64,000 bases of DNA from Pseudomonadota bacterium (GTDB lineage: Bacteria > Pseudomonadota > Alphaproteobacteria > Caulobacterales > Caulobacteraceae), in the NCBI GenBank assembly GCA_023451375.1, contig JAEXZS010000040.1:23518-87517 (forward strand), in the 5' to 3' direction. Within the stretch, counting starts at the first letter, position 1, and each line of letters opens with the position of its first letter. Below the pieces are notes generated by a model. The model was not told the origin of the DNA and did not search any database. It saw only the letters and a list, made by a program, of their open reading frames with translations. Both the position numbers and the translations under genes were made by a program. This document shows, piece by piece, positions 7,994 to 16,485 of this stretch.

Positions 7994-9454
7994 TCAGAGC
8001 CCCAGCTTGGCCTTCAGGATGTCGTTGACCGCCGCCGGATTGGCCTTGCCGCCGGTGGCCTTCATGACCTGGCCGACGAACCAGCCGATGGCCTGCGGCT
8101 TATCGGCCACCGCGGCCGCCTTGTCCGGGTTGGCGGCGATGATCTCGTCCACCGCCTTCTCGATGGCGCCGGTGTCGGTGACCTGCTTCAGGCCGTGCTT
8201 CTCGACCACTTCGGACGGAGCGCCTTCGCCGTTCCAGACGTGGTCGAACACCTCCTTGGCGATCTTGGAGGAAATGGTACCGTTCTCGATCAGCTCCACC
8301 AGTTCGGCGACATGCGCTGCCGGCAGCGGGTTCTCGCTGAAGTCCTTGCCCTCCGCCGCGAGGCGCGCGGACACCTCGTTCGTCACCCAGTTGGAGACCA
8401 GCTTGGCGTCGCGCCCCTTCGCCGCCGCCTCGAAGTAGTCGGCCTTGGCCTGCTCCGAGATCAGCACCACCGCGTCATACTGCGACAGGCCGTACTCGCT
8501 CATCAACCGCTTGCGCTTGTCGTCCGGCAGTTCGGGAAGCGTGGCCTTGATGTCGGCGATCCATGCCTCTTCCAGCTCCAGCGGCAGCAGATCCGGATCG
8601 GGGAAGTAGCGATAGTCGTGCGCCTCCTCCTTCGAGCGCATCGAACGCGTCTCGCCCTTCACGGGGTCGAACAGCCGCGTCTCCTGCACGATCGAGCCGC
8701 CGTCCTCCAGGATTTCGATCTGGCGGCGCGCCTCATATTGGATCGCCTGAGAAATGAAGCGGAAGCTGTTGACGTTCTTGATCTCGCAGCGCGTGCCGAA
8801 CGGCTCGCCGGGACGACGCACCGACACGTTCACGTCGGCGCGCAGATTGCCCTTATCCATGTCCCCGTCGCAGGTGCCCAGGTACATCAGGATGGTGCGG
8901 ATCTTCTTGACGTAGGCGACCGCCTCCTCCGGGGCGCGGAGGTCGGGCTTGGAGACGATCTCCATCAGCGCCGTGCCCGCCCGGTTCAGGTCGACATAGC
9001 TCTCGGTCGGCGACAGGTCGTGGATCAGCTTGCCCGCGTCCTGCTCCAGGTGCAGCCGCTCGATGCCGACGTTGAAGAAGCTGCCGTCCTCGGCCTCCAC
9101 CTCCACGACGCCCTCGCCGACGATCGGATAGTAGAGCTGGCTGATCTGATAGCCGGTGGGCAGGTCGGGATAGAAGTAGTTCTTGCGGTCGAACTGGCTG
9201 CGCCTGTTGATCTGCGCGCGCAGGCCCAGGCCGGTCTTCACCGCCTGTTCGACACAGAACCGGTTCAGCGTCGGCAGCATCCCCGGAAAGCCGGCGTCCA
9301 CCAGCGACACCTGCTCGTTCGGCCCCGCGCCGAAGCCGACGGCGGCCCCGGAGAACAGCTTGGCCTTCGACGCCACCTGGGCGTGGATCTCCAGCCCCAT
9401 GACGATTTCCCACGGGCCGGTCCGCCCCTGGATCAGTTTCGAGTTCTCGGACAT
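7994..9454 (-). CDS. gatB: Asp-tRNA(Asn)/Glu-tRNA(Gln) amidotransferase subunit B
   Basis: The tRNA-binding kinase subunit of GatCAB, which phosphorylates misacylated Glu-tRNA(Gln) or Asp-tRNA(Asn) so that it can be amidated. It has 486 residues, normal length. The cradle domain begins WEIVMGLEIHAQV, with YFYPDLPTGYQISQ, the conserved RTGTALMEIVSKPDLRAP-like segment, and KEEAHDYRYFPDPDL. The GatB/YqeY tail domain occupies about the last 150 residues. The ATG at 9454 lies two bases beyond the gatA stop; an in-frame GTG at 9466 would overlap it. Last gene of gatC-gatA-gatB. The window also has a gltX, consistent with the indirect Gln/Asn-tRNA pathway. Confidence 0.97.
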   Translation of the reverse strand: MSENSKLIQGRTGPWEIVMGLEIHAQVASKAKLFSGAAVGFGAGPNEQVSLVDAGFPGMLPTLNRFCVEQAVKTGLGLRAQINRRSQFDRKNYFYPDLPTGYQISQLYYPIVGEGVVEVEAEDGSFFNVGIERLHLEQDAGKLIHDLSPTESYVDLNRAGTALMEIVSKPDLRAPEEAVAYVKKIRTILMYLGTCDGDMDKGNLRADVNVSVRRPGEPFGTRCEIKNVNSFRFISQAIQYEARRQIEILEDGGSIVQETRLFDPVKGETRSMRSKEEAHDYRYFPDPDLLPLELEEAWIADIKATLPELPDDKRKRLMSEYGLSQYDAVVLISEQAKADYFEAAAKGRDAKLVSNWVTNEVSARLAAEGKDFSENPLPAAHVAELVELIENGTISSKIAKEVFDHVWNGEGAPSEVVEKHGLKQVTDTGAIEKAVDEIIAANPDKAAAVADKPQAIGWFVGQVMKATGGKANPAAVNDILKAKLGL

Positions 9455-9456
9455 GC

Positions 9457-10935
9457 TCACCACCACTTCTCCGGCTTGCCCGTGAAGCCCGCCGCCTGTT
9501 CCAGCGCCGCCCCGACCCGGAACACCGTCGCCTCGTCCAGCGCCTTGCCGATGACCTGAAGGCCCAGCGGCAGGCCGCCGGAATCCACGCCGGCCGGCAC
9601 CGAGATGCCCGGCAGGCCCGCCAGATTGGCCGTCACCGTGAAGACGTCGTTCAGGTACATGGTCACCGGATCGATCTGCCTGTCGCCGATGGCGAAAGCG
9701 GCCGACGGGGTTGACGGCGTCAGGATGGCGTCCACCTCGCCCCAGACCTTGTCGAAGTCCTCGGCGATCCGGCGGCGCACCTTCAGGGCGCGGACATAAT
9801 AGGCGTCATAGAAGCCGGCCGACAGCACATAGGCGCCGATGGTCAGGCGGCGCTGGACCTCCTTGCCGAAGCCCTCCGCACGGCTGGTCTCGTACAGGTC
9901 CGTCAGCGACTTCGCCTCGCTCGCCCGATGGCCGAAACGCATGCCGTCGTAGCGGGCCAGGTTCGACGAGGCCTCCGCCGGCGCCACGATGTAATAAGTC
10001 GGCAGGGCGTACTTGGTGTGCGGCAGGCTGATGTCGACGATCTCGCAGCCGGCGGCCTTCAGCCATTCGACCCCCTGGTCCCACAGCGCCTGGATTTCGG
10101 CCGGCATGCCGTCCACGACGTATTCGCGCGGCACGCCGATGCGAAGGCCCCTCACGGACTGACCCAACGAGGCGGTCCAGTCGGGCGTCTCCACGTCCAG
10201 GCTGGTGGAATCCCTCACGTCGAACGAGCACATGGACTTCAGCAGCAGCGCCGCGTCCTCCACCGTCTTGGTGATCGGTCCGGCCTGGTCCAGCGAGCTG
10301 GCGAAGGCCACCATGCCGAACCGGCTGGCGCGGCCGTAGGTCGGCTTGATCCCGACCGTGCCGGTGAAGGCGGCCGGCTGGCGGATCGAGCCGCCGGTGT
10401 CCGACGCCGTCGCCGCCAGGCACAGGTCCGCCGCTACGGCGCTGGCCGAACCGCCCGATGAACCGCCTGGCGTCAGGTCGGCGTTGGACGCCTTGGATTT
10501 CCACGGATTCTTCACCGGCCCGAATGCGCTGGTCTCGTTGGACGAGCCCATGGCGAACTCGTCCATGTTCAGCTTGCCCAGCATGACCGCGCCGTGGCGC
10601 CACAGATTGGCGGTGACGGTCGATTCATACGGCGGAACGAAGCCGCGCAGCATGTTGGAGCCGGCCGTCGTCTGCACGCCGTCGGTGCAGAACAGGTCCT
10701 TGATCCCCAGCGGCGCGCCTTCCAGCGCTCCGCCCTGCCCCGCCGCCAGTCGCGCATCGGACGCGCGCGCCATCTCCAGCGCCTTGTCCGCCGTAACCGC
10801 GACATAGGCGTTCAGCGTCGGGTTCGACGCCTCGATGTTGTTCAGGAAGGCCTGGGTGATCTCGGTCGAGGTGAATTCCTTGGCCTTCAGCCCGTCGACG
10901 GCGCCCTTCAGGGTCAGCTTTGTCAGATCGCTCAT
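9457..10935 (-). CDS. gatA: Asp-tRNA(Asn)/Glu-tRNA(Gln) amidotransferase subunit A
   Basis: The glutaminase subunit of GatCAB, supplying ammonia from glutamine. It has 492 residues of the amidase signature family. The catalytic Lys lies in LGIKDLF, the second conserved block is KLNMDEFAMGSSNETSAFG, and the Ser-cisSer segment is TPGGSSGGSASAVAA, followed by ATASDTGGSIRQPAAF with the nucleophile serine. All Lys-Ser-Ser triad elements are present. It starts two bases after the gatC stop and ends two bases before the gatB ATG, so the three subunits are made in one operon. Confidence 0.97.
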   Translation of the reverse strand: MSDLTKLTLKGAVDGLKAKEFTSTEITQAFLNNIEASNPTLNAYVAVTADKALEMARASDARLAAGQGGALEGAPLGIKDLFCTDGVQTTAGSNMLRGFVPPYESTVTANLWRHGAVMLGKLNMDEFAMGSSNETSAFGPVKNPWKSKASNADLTPGGSSGGSASAVAADLCLAATASDTGGSIRQPAAFTGTVGIKPTYGRASRFGMVAFASSLDQAGPITKTVEDAALLLKSMCSFDVRDSTSLDVETPDWTASLGQSVRGLRIGVPREYVVDGMPAEIQALWDQGVEWLKAAGCEIVDISLPHTKYALPTYYIVAPAEASSNLARYDGMRFGHRASEAKSLTDLYETSRAEGFGKEVQRRLTIGAYVLSAGFYDAYYVRALKVRRRIAEDFDKVWGEVDAILTPSTPSAAFAIGDRQIDPVTMYLNDVFTVTANLAGLPGISVPAGVDSGGLPLGLQVIGKALDEATVFRVGAALEQAAGFTGKPEKWW

Positions 10936-10937
10936 GA

Positions 10938-11225
10938 CTATTCGACCACCTTGGGCACGACGAAGAAGCCGTCCGCGGATTTCGGCGCGTTGGACAGGAC
11001 GTCGGCGATCTTGCCGCCGTCGGTCACCACGTCGTCACGCAGGCGCAGCGGCTGGGCGACGTTCGAGGTCATGGGCTCGACGCCGTCGACATCGACCTCG
11101 TTCAGCTGCTCGATCCACTGCAGGATGCCGTTCAGCTCCTGCGCCAGCGGTTCCAGCCGGTCCTCGGGGGTCTTGATGCGGGCGAGATGCGCCACCTTGC
11201 GCACCGTCGCGGCGTCGATGGCCAT
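10938..11225 (-). CDS. gatC: Asp-tRNA(Asn)/Glu-tRNA(Gln) amidotransferase subunit C
   Basis: A 95-residue stabilising subunit that wraps around the GatA-GatB interface. Recognisable blocks are VRKVAHLARI at the N-terminus, a helix around ELNGILQWIEQLNEVDVDGVEP, and the C-terminal PLRLRDDVVTDG ... FFVVPKVVE. The ATG at 11225 has GGAGG seven to eight bases upstream, so it is preferred over an in-frame start at 11237. First gene of gatCAB. The upstream 11238-11324 gap should carry the promoter, but I see no clear -35/-10 pair. Confidence 0.96.
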   Translation of the reverse strand: MAIDAATVRKVAHLARIKTPEDRLEPLAQELNGILQWIEQLNEVDVDGVEPMTSNVAQPLRLRDDVVTDGGKIADVLSNAPKSADGFFVVPKVVE

Positions 11226-11324
11226 GCGGCCCTCCAAACGATGAAGTTGAAACTCACGGCGAGCGTGAAAGTCGAACGGCCGGATTAGCGGCGCCGCGCC
11301 GGATTCACAAGGATCGGCGGCAGG

Positions 11325-11834
11325 TCAGGGCGTGGTGTTCACCGTCACCGCGTCCGGCGGCGCGCCGCCGTTCCAGTTGAAGGCGACATGCACGTGCCGC
11401 GACCGCTTAACGATGTCCCCCTCCGGGTTCGTCGTGTCCTGACGCACCGCAAGCACGATCCGGCCGGGCTTCGCCTCGGCCACGCGCCATTCGGCGTAGT
11501 CTCCCAGCGGATAGCTGCGCCAGCCTTCCGCTGGTCCGGCGAACAGCGCCAGATAGGTCGCCAGGCCGTTCACCGCCGGATCGCCGCCCGACAGGCTGTA
11601 GATCTTGGCGTTCAGGCTCGACAGGGCGTGGAGTTGGGAGACGCTGGCGGCCTCCTGCAACTCCCCCGAAGGCACGGCCGGCGTGGCGGCGCCGGGTCCG
11701 CTGGGCCGAGCGGGCGCCTTGGCCACCGACATCGGGGTGGGCGGCGGCGCGGTCTTGGGCCGGATCGGCGCCTCGGCGTCGCCGCACGCCGCCAGGCCCA
11801 GCATGACCGTCAGGATCAGGATCACGCGCGTCAT
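11325..11834 (-). CDS. hypothetical lipoprotein
   Basis: A 169-residue putative lipoprotein. An N-terminal hydrophobic signal ends in the lipobox LGLAAC (Cys17), followed by a Pro/Ala-rich linker (about residues 24-58) and a small globular domain with a conserved-looking WRSYPLGDYAEWRVAEA block. I do not recognise the family. It is divergent from ruvX with a 50-base gap and points towards gatC. Function unknown; it probably sits in the outer membrane facing the periplasm. Confidence 0.75.
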   Translation of the reverse strand: MTRVILILTVMLGLAACGDAEAPIRPKTAPPPTPMSVAKAPARPSGPGAATPAVPSGELQEAASVSQLHALSSLNAKIYSLSGGDPAVNGLATYLALFAGPAEGWRSYPLGDYAEWRVAEAKPGRIVLAVRQDTTNPEGDIVKRSRHVHVAFNWNGGAPPDAVTVNTTP

Positions 11835-11884
11835 GGCTCACCATCGCCTTTGACTTCGCCGCGCGCCAGCCCTAACCGCAGGTC

Positions 11885-12364
11885 GTGCCTGTCCTCGACC
11901 TTCTCGATCTGACCGCCGCCTGCCCGCCCAGCACGCCTTGGATGGGGCTGGACCTGGGCGAGAAGACCATCGGCGTGGCTGTCTCGGACGCCACGCGCAT
12001 GATCGCCTCGCCGCTGGAGCTGATCCGCAAGTCCAAGTTCACGCATGAAGCCGAACACCTCTTCAAGCTGATGGATCACCGCAAGGTTTCGGCCCTGGTC
12101 ATCGGTCTGCCGGTCAACATGGACGGGACCGAAGGACCGCGCGCCCAGTCGTGCCGCGCCTTCGCCCGCAATCTGGAGCGGCTGCGCCCCGTCAACATCG
12201 CCTTCTGGGACGAGCGATTGTCGACCAGCGCCGTCGAGCGCTTCCTGATCGAGGACCTGGACCTGAACCGCAAGCGTCGCGCCGGCGTGATCGATCGCAC
12301 CGCCGCCGCCTGGATTCTGCAAGGGGCCCTGGACCGGGTGCGCGATCAGGCGACGTGGATTTAG
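11885..12364 (+). CDS. ruvX: Holliday junction resolvase-like RuvX (YqgF)
   Basis: A YqgF/RuvX RNase H-fold nuclease of 159 residues, implicated in pre-16S rRNA 5' processing and, by homology, junction resolution. The first catalytic Asp is in MGLDLGEKTIGVAVSD, followed by VIGLPVNMDGTEGP, the second acidic site in FWDERLST, and the last Asp in VIDRTAAAWILQ, so all three acidic positions are there. The GTG at 11885 gives the N-terminal extension I recall from Caulobacter-type homologues; an internal ATG at 11943 is less likely. It is 58 bases upstream of pyrB on the same strand. Confidence 0.93.
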   Translation: MPVLDLLDLTAACPPSTPWMGLDLGEKTIGVAVSDATRMIASPLELIRKSKFTHEAEHLFKLMDHRKVSALVIGLPVNMDGTEGPRAQSCRAFARNLERLRPVNIAFWDERLSTSAVERFLIEDLDLNRKRRAGVIDRTAAAWILQGALDRVRDQATWI

Positions 12365-12422
12365 CGCGCGCCCCGGCGTCGCTGTTTCATTTCGCCTGAG
12401 TCCCGCCTATAGCCGCGTCTCG

Positions 12423-13406
12423 ATGACCCAGCCGCCCCACGTCACCGAACACACCATTCAGGAGCGGCTGATCCCGTTCCCCAAGGCGCATTTCCTGGCC
12501 GCCTCGGACCTGAACCCCTACGTCGCTCCTCATCTGCTGGACCTCGGCGACGCCTTCGTCGACTTCAACCGCCAGTCCGCCAAGGCGTTGGACCTGCTGC
12601 GCGGCCGCACGGTCGTGAACCTGTTCTTCGAGAACTCGACCCGCACCAGTTCGTCGTTCGAGATCGCGGCCAAGCGGCTGGGTGCCGACGTGGTGACCAT
12701 GCCGGTCGCCTCGTCCTCGGTGAAGAAGGGCGAAACCCTGATCGACACGGCGGTCACCCTGAACGCCATGAAACCGGACATCCTGGTGATTCGCCACTCG
12801 GCCTCTGGAGCGGCGGAACTGCTCAGCCAGAAGGTCGGCTGCGCCGTCGTCAACGCAGGCGACGGTCGGCACGAGCACCCGACCCAGGCCCTGCTGGACC
12901 TGCTGTCGATGCGCCGGGCCTTCGGCGACGTGACCAGCCTGACCGTCGCGATCTGCGGCGATATCAGTCACAGCCGGGTGGCGCGTTCGAACGTCGCCCT
13001 GCTGCAGATGATGGGCGCGCGGGTGCGCCTGATCGGCCCGCCGACCCTGGTGCCCGGCGACGCGGATCGCTGGGGCTGCGAGGTCTTCCACGACATGCGC
13101 GAGGGCCTGCAAGGCTGCGACGTGGTGATGATGCTGCGCCTCCAGCTGGAGCGGATGGCCGGCGCCCTGGTGCCCTCGACCCGCGAATACTTCCGCTTCT
13201 GGGGCCTGGATCGCGAAAAGCTGGCGTGGGCCAAGCCGGGCGCCAAGGTCATGCACCCGGGCCCGATGAACCGGGGCGTCGAGATCGATTCCGACGTGGC
13301 CGACGACCTGGACGTCTCCCTGATCCAGGATCAGGTCGAGATGGGCGTCGCCGCTCGCATGGCCGTGCTGGCCTCCCTCTCCGCCCGTTGGGGAGACAAG
13401 GCATGA
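12423..13406 (+). CDS. pyrB: aspartate carbamoyltransferase catalytic subunit
   Basis: Condenses carbamoyl phosphate with aspartate in pyrimidine synthesis. It has 327 residues. The carbamoyl-phosphate site FFENSTRTSSSFE is intact, and the HPTQALLDLL and HPGPMNRGVEI blocks are canonical. No PyrI is visible. In several bacteria this class of PyrB assembles with an inactive dihydroorotase homologue, which matches the gene downstream. No good ribosome-binding site precedes the ATG, but a TATAGC hexamer lies nine bases before it, so the transcript may be nearly leaderless. Confidence 0.97.
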   Translation: MTQPPHVTEHTIQERLIPFPKAHFLAASDLNPYVAPHLLDLGDAFVDFNRQSAKALDLLRGRTVVNLFFENSTRTSSSFEIAAKRLGADVVTMPVASSSVKKGETLIDTAVTLNAMKPDILVIRHSASGAAELLSQKVGCAVVNAGDGRHEHPTQALLDLLSMRRAFGDVTSLTVAICGDISHSRVARSNVALLQMMGARVRLIGPPTLVPGDADRWGCEVFHDMREGLQGCDVVMMLRLQLERMAGALVPSTREYFRFWGLDREKLAWAKPGAKVMHPGPMNRGVEIDSDVADDLDVSLIQDQVEMGVAARMAVLASLSARWGDKA

Positions 13407-13468
13407 CCGCCCGTCAGACCCTCTCCCTCCCCCGGTCCGCTTCGCTTCACGGTGGAGAATTCCGATGA
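13403..13468 (+). CDS. possible 21-codon coupling reading frame between pyrB and pyrC-like gene
   Basis: An ATG overlaps the pyrB stop (ATGA at 13403), and the short frame ends in a TGA overlapping the next ATG (ATGA at 13465). It encodes MTARQTLSLPRSASLHGGEF plus Arg. Such a frame could relay ribosomes from pyrB to the downstream gene, with GGTGGAG near 13450 acting as the ribosome-binding site for the latter. The peptide itself resembles nothing I know. It may be chance. Confidence 0.3.
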   Translation: MTARQTLSLPRSASLHGGEFR

Positions 13469-14739
13469 CCAGTCTCGCCATCGTGAACGCCCGCCTGCTG
13501 GACCCGGCGAGCGACCATGACGGCCCCGGCGCCGTTCTGGTCGAGGACGGCCGCATCGCCCGCATCATCCACGGCGCGGCGCCCGATATCGCCGCCGATC
13601 GGATCGTCGACGCCGACGGCCTGTGCCTCGCGCCCGGCCTGATCGACATTCGCGTCAAGACTGGCGAACCGGGCGCCGAGCCCAAGGAGACGCTGAAGTC
13701 CGCCAGCCTGGCCGCCGCGGCCGGAGGCGTGACCACCATCGTGGTCCAGCCCGACACCGACCCCGCCGTCGACGATCCGGCGATGATCGACTTCATCCAG
13801 CGGCGCGGCGCGGCCCTGAACCTCGTCAACGTCCGCGCCGCCGGCGCCGCCACAAAGGCCCTGGACGGGCAGCGCATGGCCGAGATCGGCCTGATGGACG
13901 AGGCGGGCGCGCTTTATTTCACCGACGGCGACAAGGTCATCGTCAACAGCCGCACCCTGCAGCGGGTGATGAGCTATGCGGCCGCCTTCAACGCCCTGAT
14001 CGCCTGCCGTCCGGTCGATCCCTGGCTGACCGAAGGGACGGTCGCCGCCTCGGGCGAACTGGCCACGCGCCTGGGCCTGTCCGGCAGCCCGGCCATCGCC
14101 GAACGCATCGGCCTGGAGCGCGACCTGGCCCTGGTGGAGCAGACCGGCGCTCGCTTCCTGGTCGACCAGATCTCGACCGAGGGCGCGCTGGAGACCCTGG
14201 CGCGCGCCCGCTCCCGGGGCCTGGAGGTGGCCGCCTCCGTCTCGATCAACCACCTATGCTTCAACGAGGTGGACATCGGCGATTATCGCACCTTCTACCG
14301 CCTGGACCCGCCGCTGCGCTCGGAAGCCGACCGCCAGGCCCTGATCGAGGCCGTGCGGGAGGGCCTGATCGACGTCATCACCAGCGCCCACGCCCCCGCC
14401 CCCGCCGAGGACAAGCGCCGGCCCTTCGCCGAGGCGGCGCCCGGCGCGATCGGCCTGGAAACCCTGCTGCCCGCCGCCCTGACCCTGCATCACGAGGACG
14501 GGCTGGATCTGCTCGACGTGCTGCGTCCCCTGACCCAGGGCCCGGCCGCCCTGCTGGGCCTCGACGCCGGCGCTCTGACCGCCGGCGCGCCCGCCGATCT
14601 GGTCCTGTTCGATCCCGGCGCCCCGATCATCGTGGATGCGGACACGCTGCGCTCCAAGTCGAAGAACTCGCCCTTCGATGGACGCCGGTTGCAGGGCAAG
14701 GTGGCAGGGACGTGGGTCAGCGGGCGGAAGGTTCACTGA
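13465..14739 (+). CDS. dihydroorotase-like protein lacking metal ligands (PyrC'/PyrX type)
   Basis: A 424-residue amidohydrolase-fold protein aligned in its whole length with class I dihydroorotase. The normal metal site PGxxDxHVHxREPG reads PGLIDIRVKTGEPG, so both His of HxH are Arg and Lys. The late catalytic segment TDHAPH reads TSAHAPA, losing the Asp. These changes should abolish zinc binding and catalysis. Non-catalytic dihydroorotase homologues (PyrC' of Pseudomonas) are needed to assemble or stabilise the PyrB dodecamer, and the gene follows pyrB directly, so a structural role is likely. A functional pyrC is expected elsewhere in the genome. Confidence 0.85.
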   Translation: MTSLAIVNARLLDPASDHDGPGAVLVEDGRIARIIHGAAPDIAADRIVDADGLCLAPGLIDIRVKTGEPGAEPKETLKSASLAAAAGGVTTIVVQPDTDPAVDDPAMIDFIQRRGAALNLVNVRAAGAATKALDGQRMAEIGLMDEAGALYFTDGDKVIVNSRTLQRVMSYAAAFNALIACRPVDPWLTEGTVAASGELATRLGLSGSPAIAERIGLERDLALVEQTGARFLVDQISTEGALETLARARSRGLEVAASVSINHLCFNEVDIGDYRTFYRLDPPLRSEADRQALIEAVREGLIDVITSAHAPAPAEDKRRPFAEAAPGAIGLETLLPAALTLHHEDGLDLLDVLRPLTQGPAALLGLDAGALTAGAPADLVLFDPGAPIIVDADTLRSKSKNSPFDGRRLQGKVAGTWVSGRKVH

Positions 14740-14757
14740 CCAACAATGAACCGGTCG

Positions 14758-14778
14758 CCCTCGGGACAAGCCCGAGGG
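14758..14778. repeat. intergenic palindrome of an alphaproteobacterial repeat type
   Basis: CCCTCGGG, spacer ACAAG, CCCGAGGG: a perfect 8-bp inverted repeat followed by TGACGAAATT, just after the pyrC-like stop and before a convergent gene. Near-identical elements (CGGGACAAGCCCGAGGG) are, from memory, scattered through many alphaproteobacterial genomes. It may also end transcription, though the T-run is poor. Confidence 0.65.
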
Positions 14779-14791
14779 TGACGAAATTAGA

Positions 14792-15718
14792 TCATCCGCC
14801 TCGCTCACAGGTCGCCGCCTTCGCCACCTCGGCGCCCAGCACGCTCTTCACCGCCAGCGGGGTATCGGTGGCGATCACCGTCACGCCCTGGCGGAACAGG
14901 TCGCGGTACTCCGACACGTCTCCATCCGCCGCGTAGCGGTCGTCGCGGCGCACGCCTTCCGCGCCCAGGGTCCCGAACTGCACCTCCACCCCTGCATCCC
15001 GCAGCGACCGCCAGAGCGCCGGCCGCTCCTCGCGCGTCCCGGTCCAGGCCAGGATCTGCGTCGGGTTCAGGCCCGCCAGGTCCTCCGTCCCGCCCAGGCC
15101 GGCGGAGATCATCATCTCCGGCGCCATCGCCGCCACCGCGCGGGCGTCCGCGTCGTTGTAGGTGATCAGGATCACGCGATCCCCCGCCCCCGACCGCCGC
15201 ACCTGATCGATCACCGCCCGCGCCAGGTCGACCGTGCGGGCGCCTTCGGCCGGCTTCAGGTCGATGCTGGCGATGGCTCCGACGCGCCCGGCGGCGTCCA
15301 GCGCCTCGCCCAGCGTCGGCGGCGCCGCGTCGGTCAGCGCGCCGTTCGACGCCCGTAGGCGCGCGGCCTTCACCTGCGCCAGCGTCAGGTCCGCCACACG
15401 GCCTCGGCCGGTCGTCGTCCGCTCCATCGTCTCGTCGTGCATCAGCACCAGATGGCCGTCCCTGGTCAGCACGGCGTCGATCTCCACGATCGCGTTGGGG
15501 ATCGCCCGCCCGGTCGCCTCGATCGCCGCGACGGAATTCTCCGGCTGGTCCGGGGCAGACACCGCACGATGGGCCGAGATGGCGACGCCGCCGTCCCCCA
15601 CGCAGTCGAAGTACGCCGCCAACGCCGGCTCGGATGCGCGCATCGAAGGGGCGCCGCCCGCGCAACCGACCGTTGTCGCCAGGATCGCCAGGGCGGCGGA
15701 CATCGAAATTCTGTTCAT
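14792..15718 (-). CDS. glycerophosphodiester phosphodiesterase family lipoprotein
   Basis: A 308-residue TIM-barrel phosphodiesterase, probably hydrolysing glycerophosphodiesters in the periplasm. Signal sequence about residues 1-18 with a probable lipid-attachment Cys in TTVGCAGG (non-consensus at -3). The GDPD signature is present: ISAHRAVSAPDQPENS (HRG-like, here HRA), EIDAVLTRDGHLVLMHDETM with the catalytic acids and His, TTTGRG, and IDLKP. The GDPD HRG becoming HRA is a mild deviation. Start 15718 is chosen because it has GGAGA about nine bases upstream and begins the signal peptide; longer frames upstream lack this. It is divergent from plsY. Confidence 0.85.
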   Translation of the reverse strand: MNRISMSAALAILATTVGCAGGAPSMRASEPALAAYFDCVGDGGVAISAHRAVSAPDQPENSVAAIEATGRAIPNAIVEIDAVLTRDGHLVLMHDETMERTTTGRGRVADLTLAQVKAARLRASNGALTDAAPPTLGEALDAAGRVGAIASIDLKPAEGARTVDLARAVIDQVRRSGAGDRVILITYNDADARAVAAMAPEMMISAGLGGTEDLAGLNPTQILAWTGTREERPALWRSLRDAGVEVQFGTLGAEGVRRDDRYAADGDVSEYRDLFRQGVTVIATDTPLAVKSVLGAEVAKAATCERGG

Positions 15719-15846
15719 GGCGGGTCTCCGGCAGGCGCGGGGGACCAGATGGCGCCGCGCCGCGCGGGTCAAGAGGTCGGATCGCCCTTGCTCCGCGTCG
15801 CCGGCCGACGCATTTTGCCGCGGCAACGAGCGGGGAGCGAATCAAC

Positions 15847-16485
15847 GTGCAGGATCTGGTCGGGCCCGCCCTGGGGACCCTCGCGCTCGTCGCGCTGGGC
15901 GGCTACCTGCTGGGTTCCGTTCCGTTCGGCGTGGTGATCACCCGCGCCGCCGGCGCCGGCGACGTGCGCAACATCGGTTCGGGCAACATCGGCGCGACGA
16001 ACGTGCTGCGGACCGGCCGCAAGGACCTGGCCCTGGCCACCCTGCTGCTGGACGCGGGCAAGGGCGCGGCCGCGCTGCTGATCGCGCGCCACTTGTTCAA
16101 CAGCGACGTCGCGGGCGCCCTCGCCGGCGGCGCGGCCTTCCTGGGCCACCTGTTCCCGATCTGGCTGAAGTTCAAGGGCGGCAAGGGGGTGGCCACCTTC
16201 TACGGCCTGCTGCTGGCGGCGGCCTGGCCGCTGGGCCTGATGGCGGGAGCCGTCTGGCTGATCTGCGCCTTCCTGTTCCGCTACTCCTCGCTGGCGGCCC
16301 TTATCTCCTCGGCGAGCGCGCCTTTCCTCGCGCTTCTGCCGCTGATGGCGGTCGGTCTTCCGGTCTCCACGCCCATCCTGGCGCTGACCGTCTTCGCCGC
16401 CGTGCTGATCTGGATCCGGCACCACGAGAACATCGCCCGGCTGCTCAAGGGCCAGGAGCCGCGCATCGGAGCCGGGAAGGCGTGA
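15847..16485 (+). CDS. plsY: acyl-phosphate glycerol-3-phosphate acyltransferase
   Basis: An integral inner-membrane enzyme adding the first acyl chain to glycerol-3-phosphate using acyl-phosphate. It has 212 residues with about five hydrophobic segments. The three PlsY motifs are visible: GYLLGSVPFGVVI, then VRNIGSGNIGATNVLR, then FKGGKGVATFYG, with a C-terminal RHHENIARLLKGQEP. GTG at 15847 is preceded by GGGGAG. Its TGA overlaps the GTG of dprA, so the pair are translationally coupled. Confidence 0.95.
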   Translation: MQDLVGPALGTLALVALGGYLLGSVPFGVVITRAAGAGDVRNIGSGNIGATNVLRTGRKDLALATLLLDAGKGAAALLIARHLFNSDVAGALAGGAAFLGHLFPIWLKFKGGKGVATFYGLLLAAAWPLGLMAGAVWLICAFLFRYSSLAALISSASAPFLALLPLMAVGLPVSTPILALTVFAAVLIWIRHHENIARLLKGQEPRIGAGKA

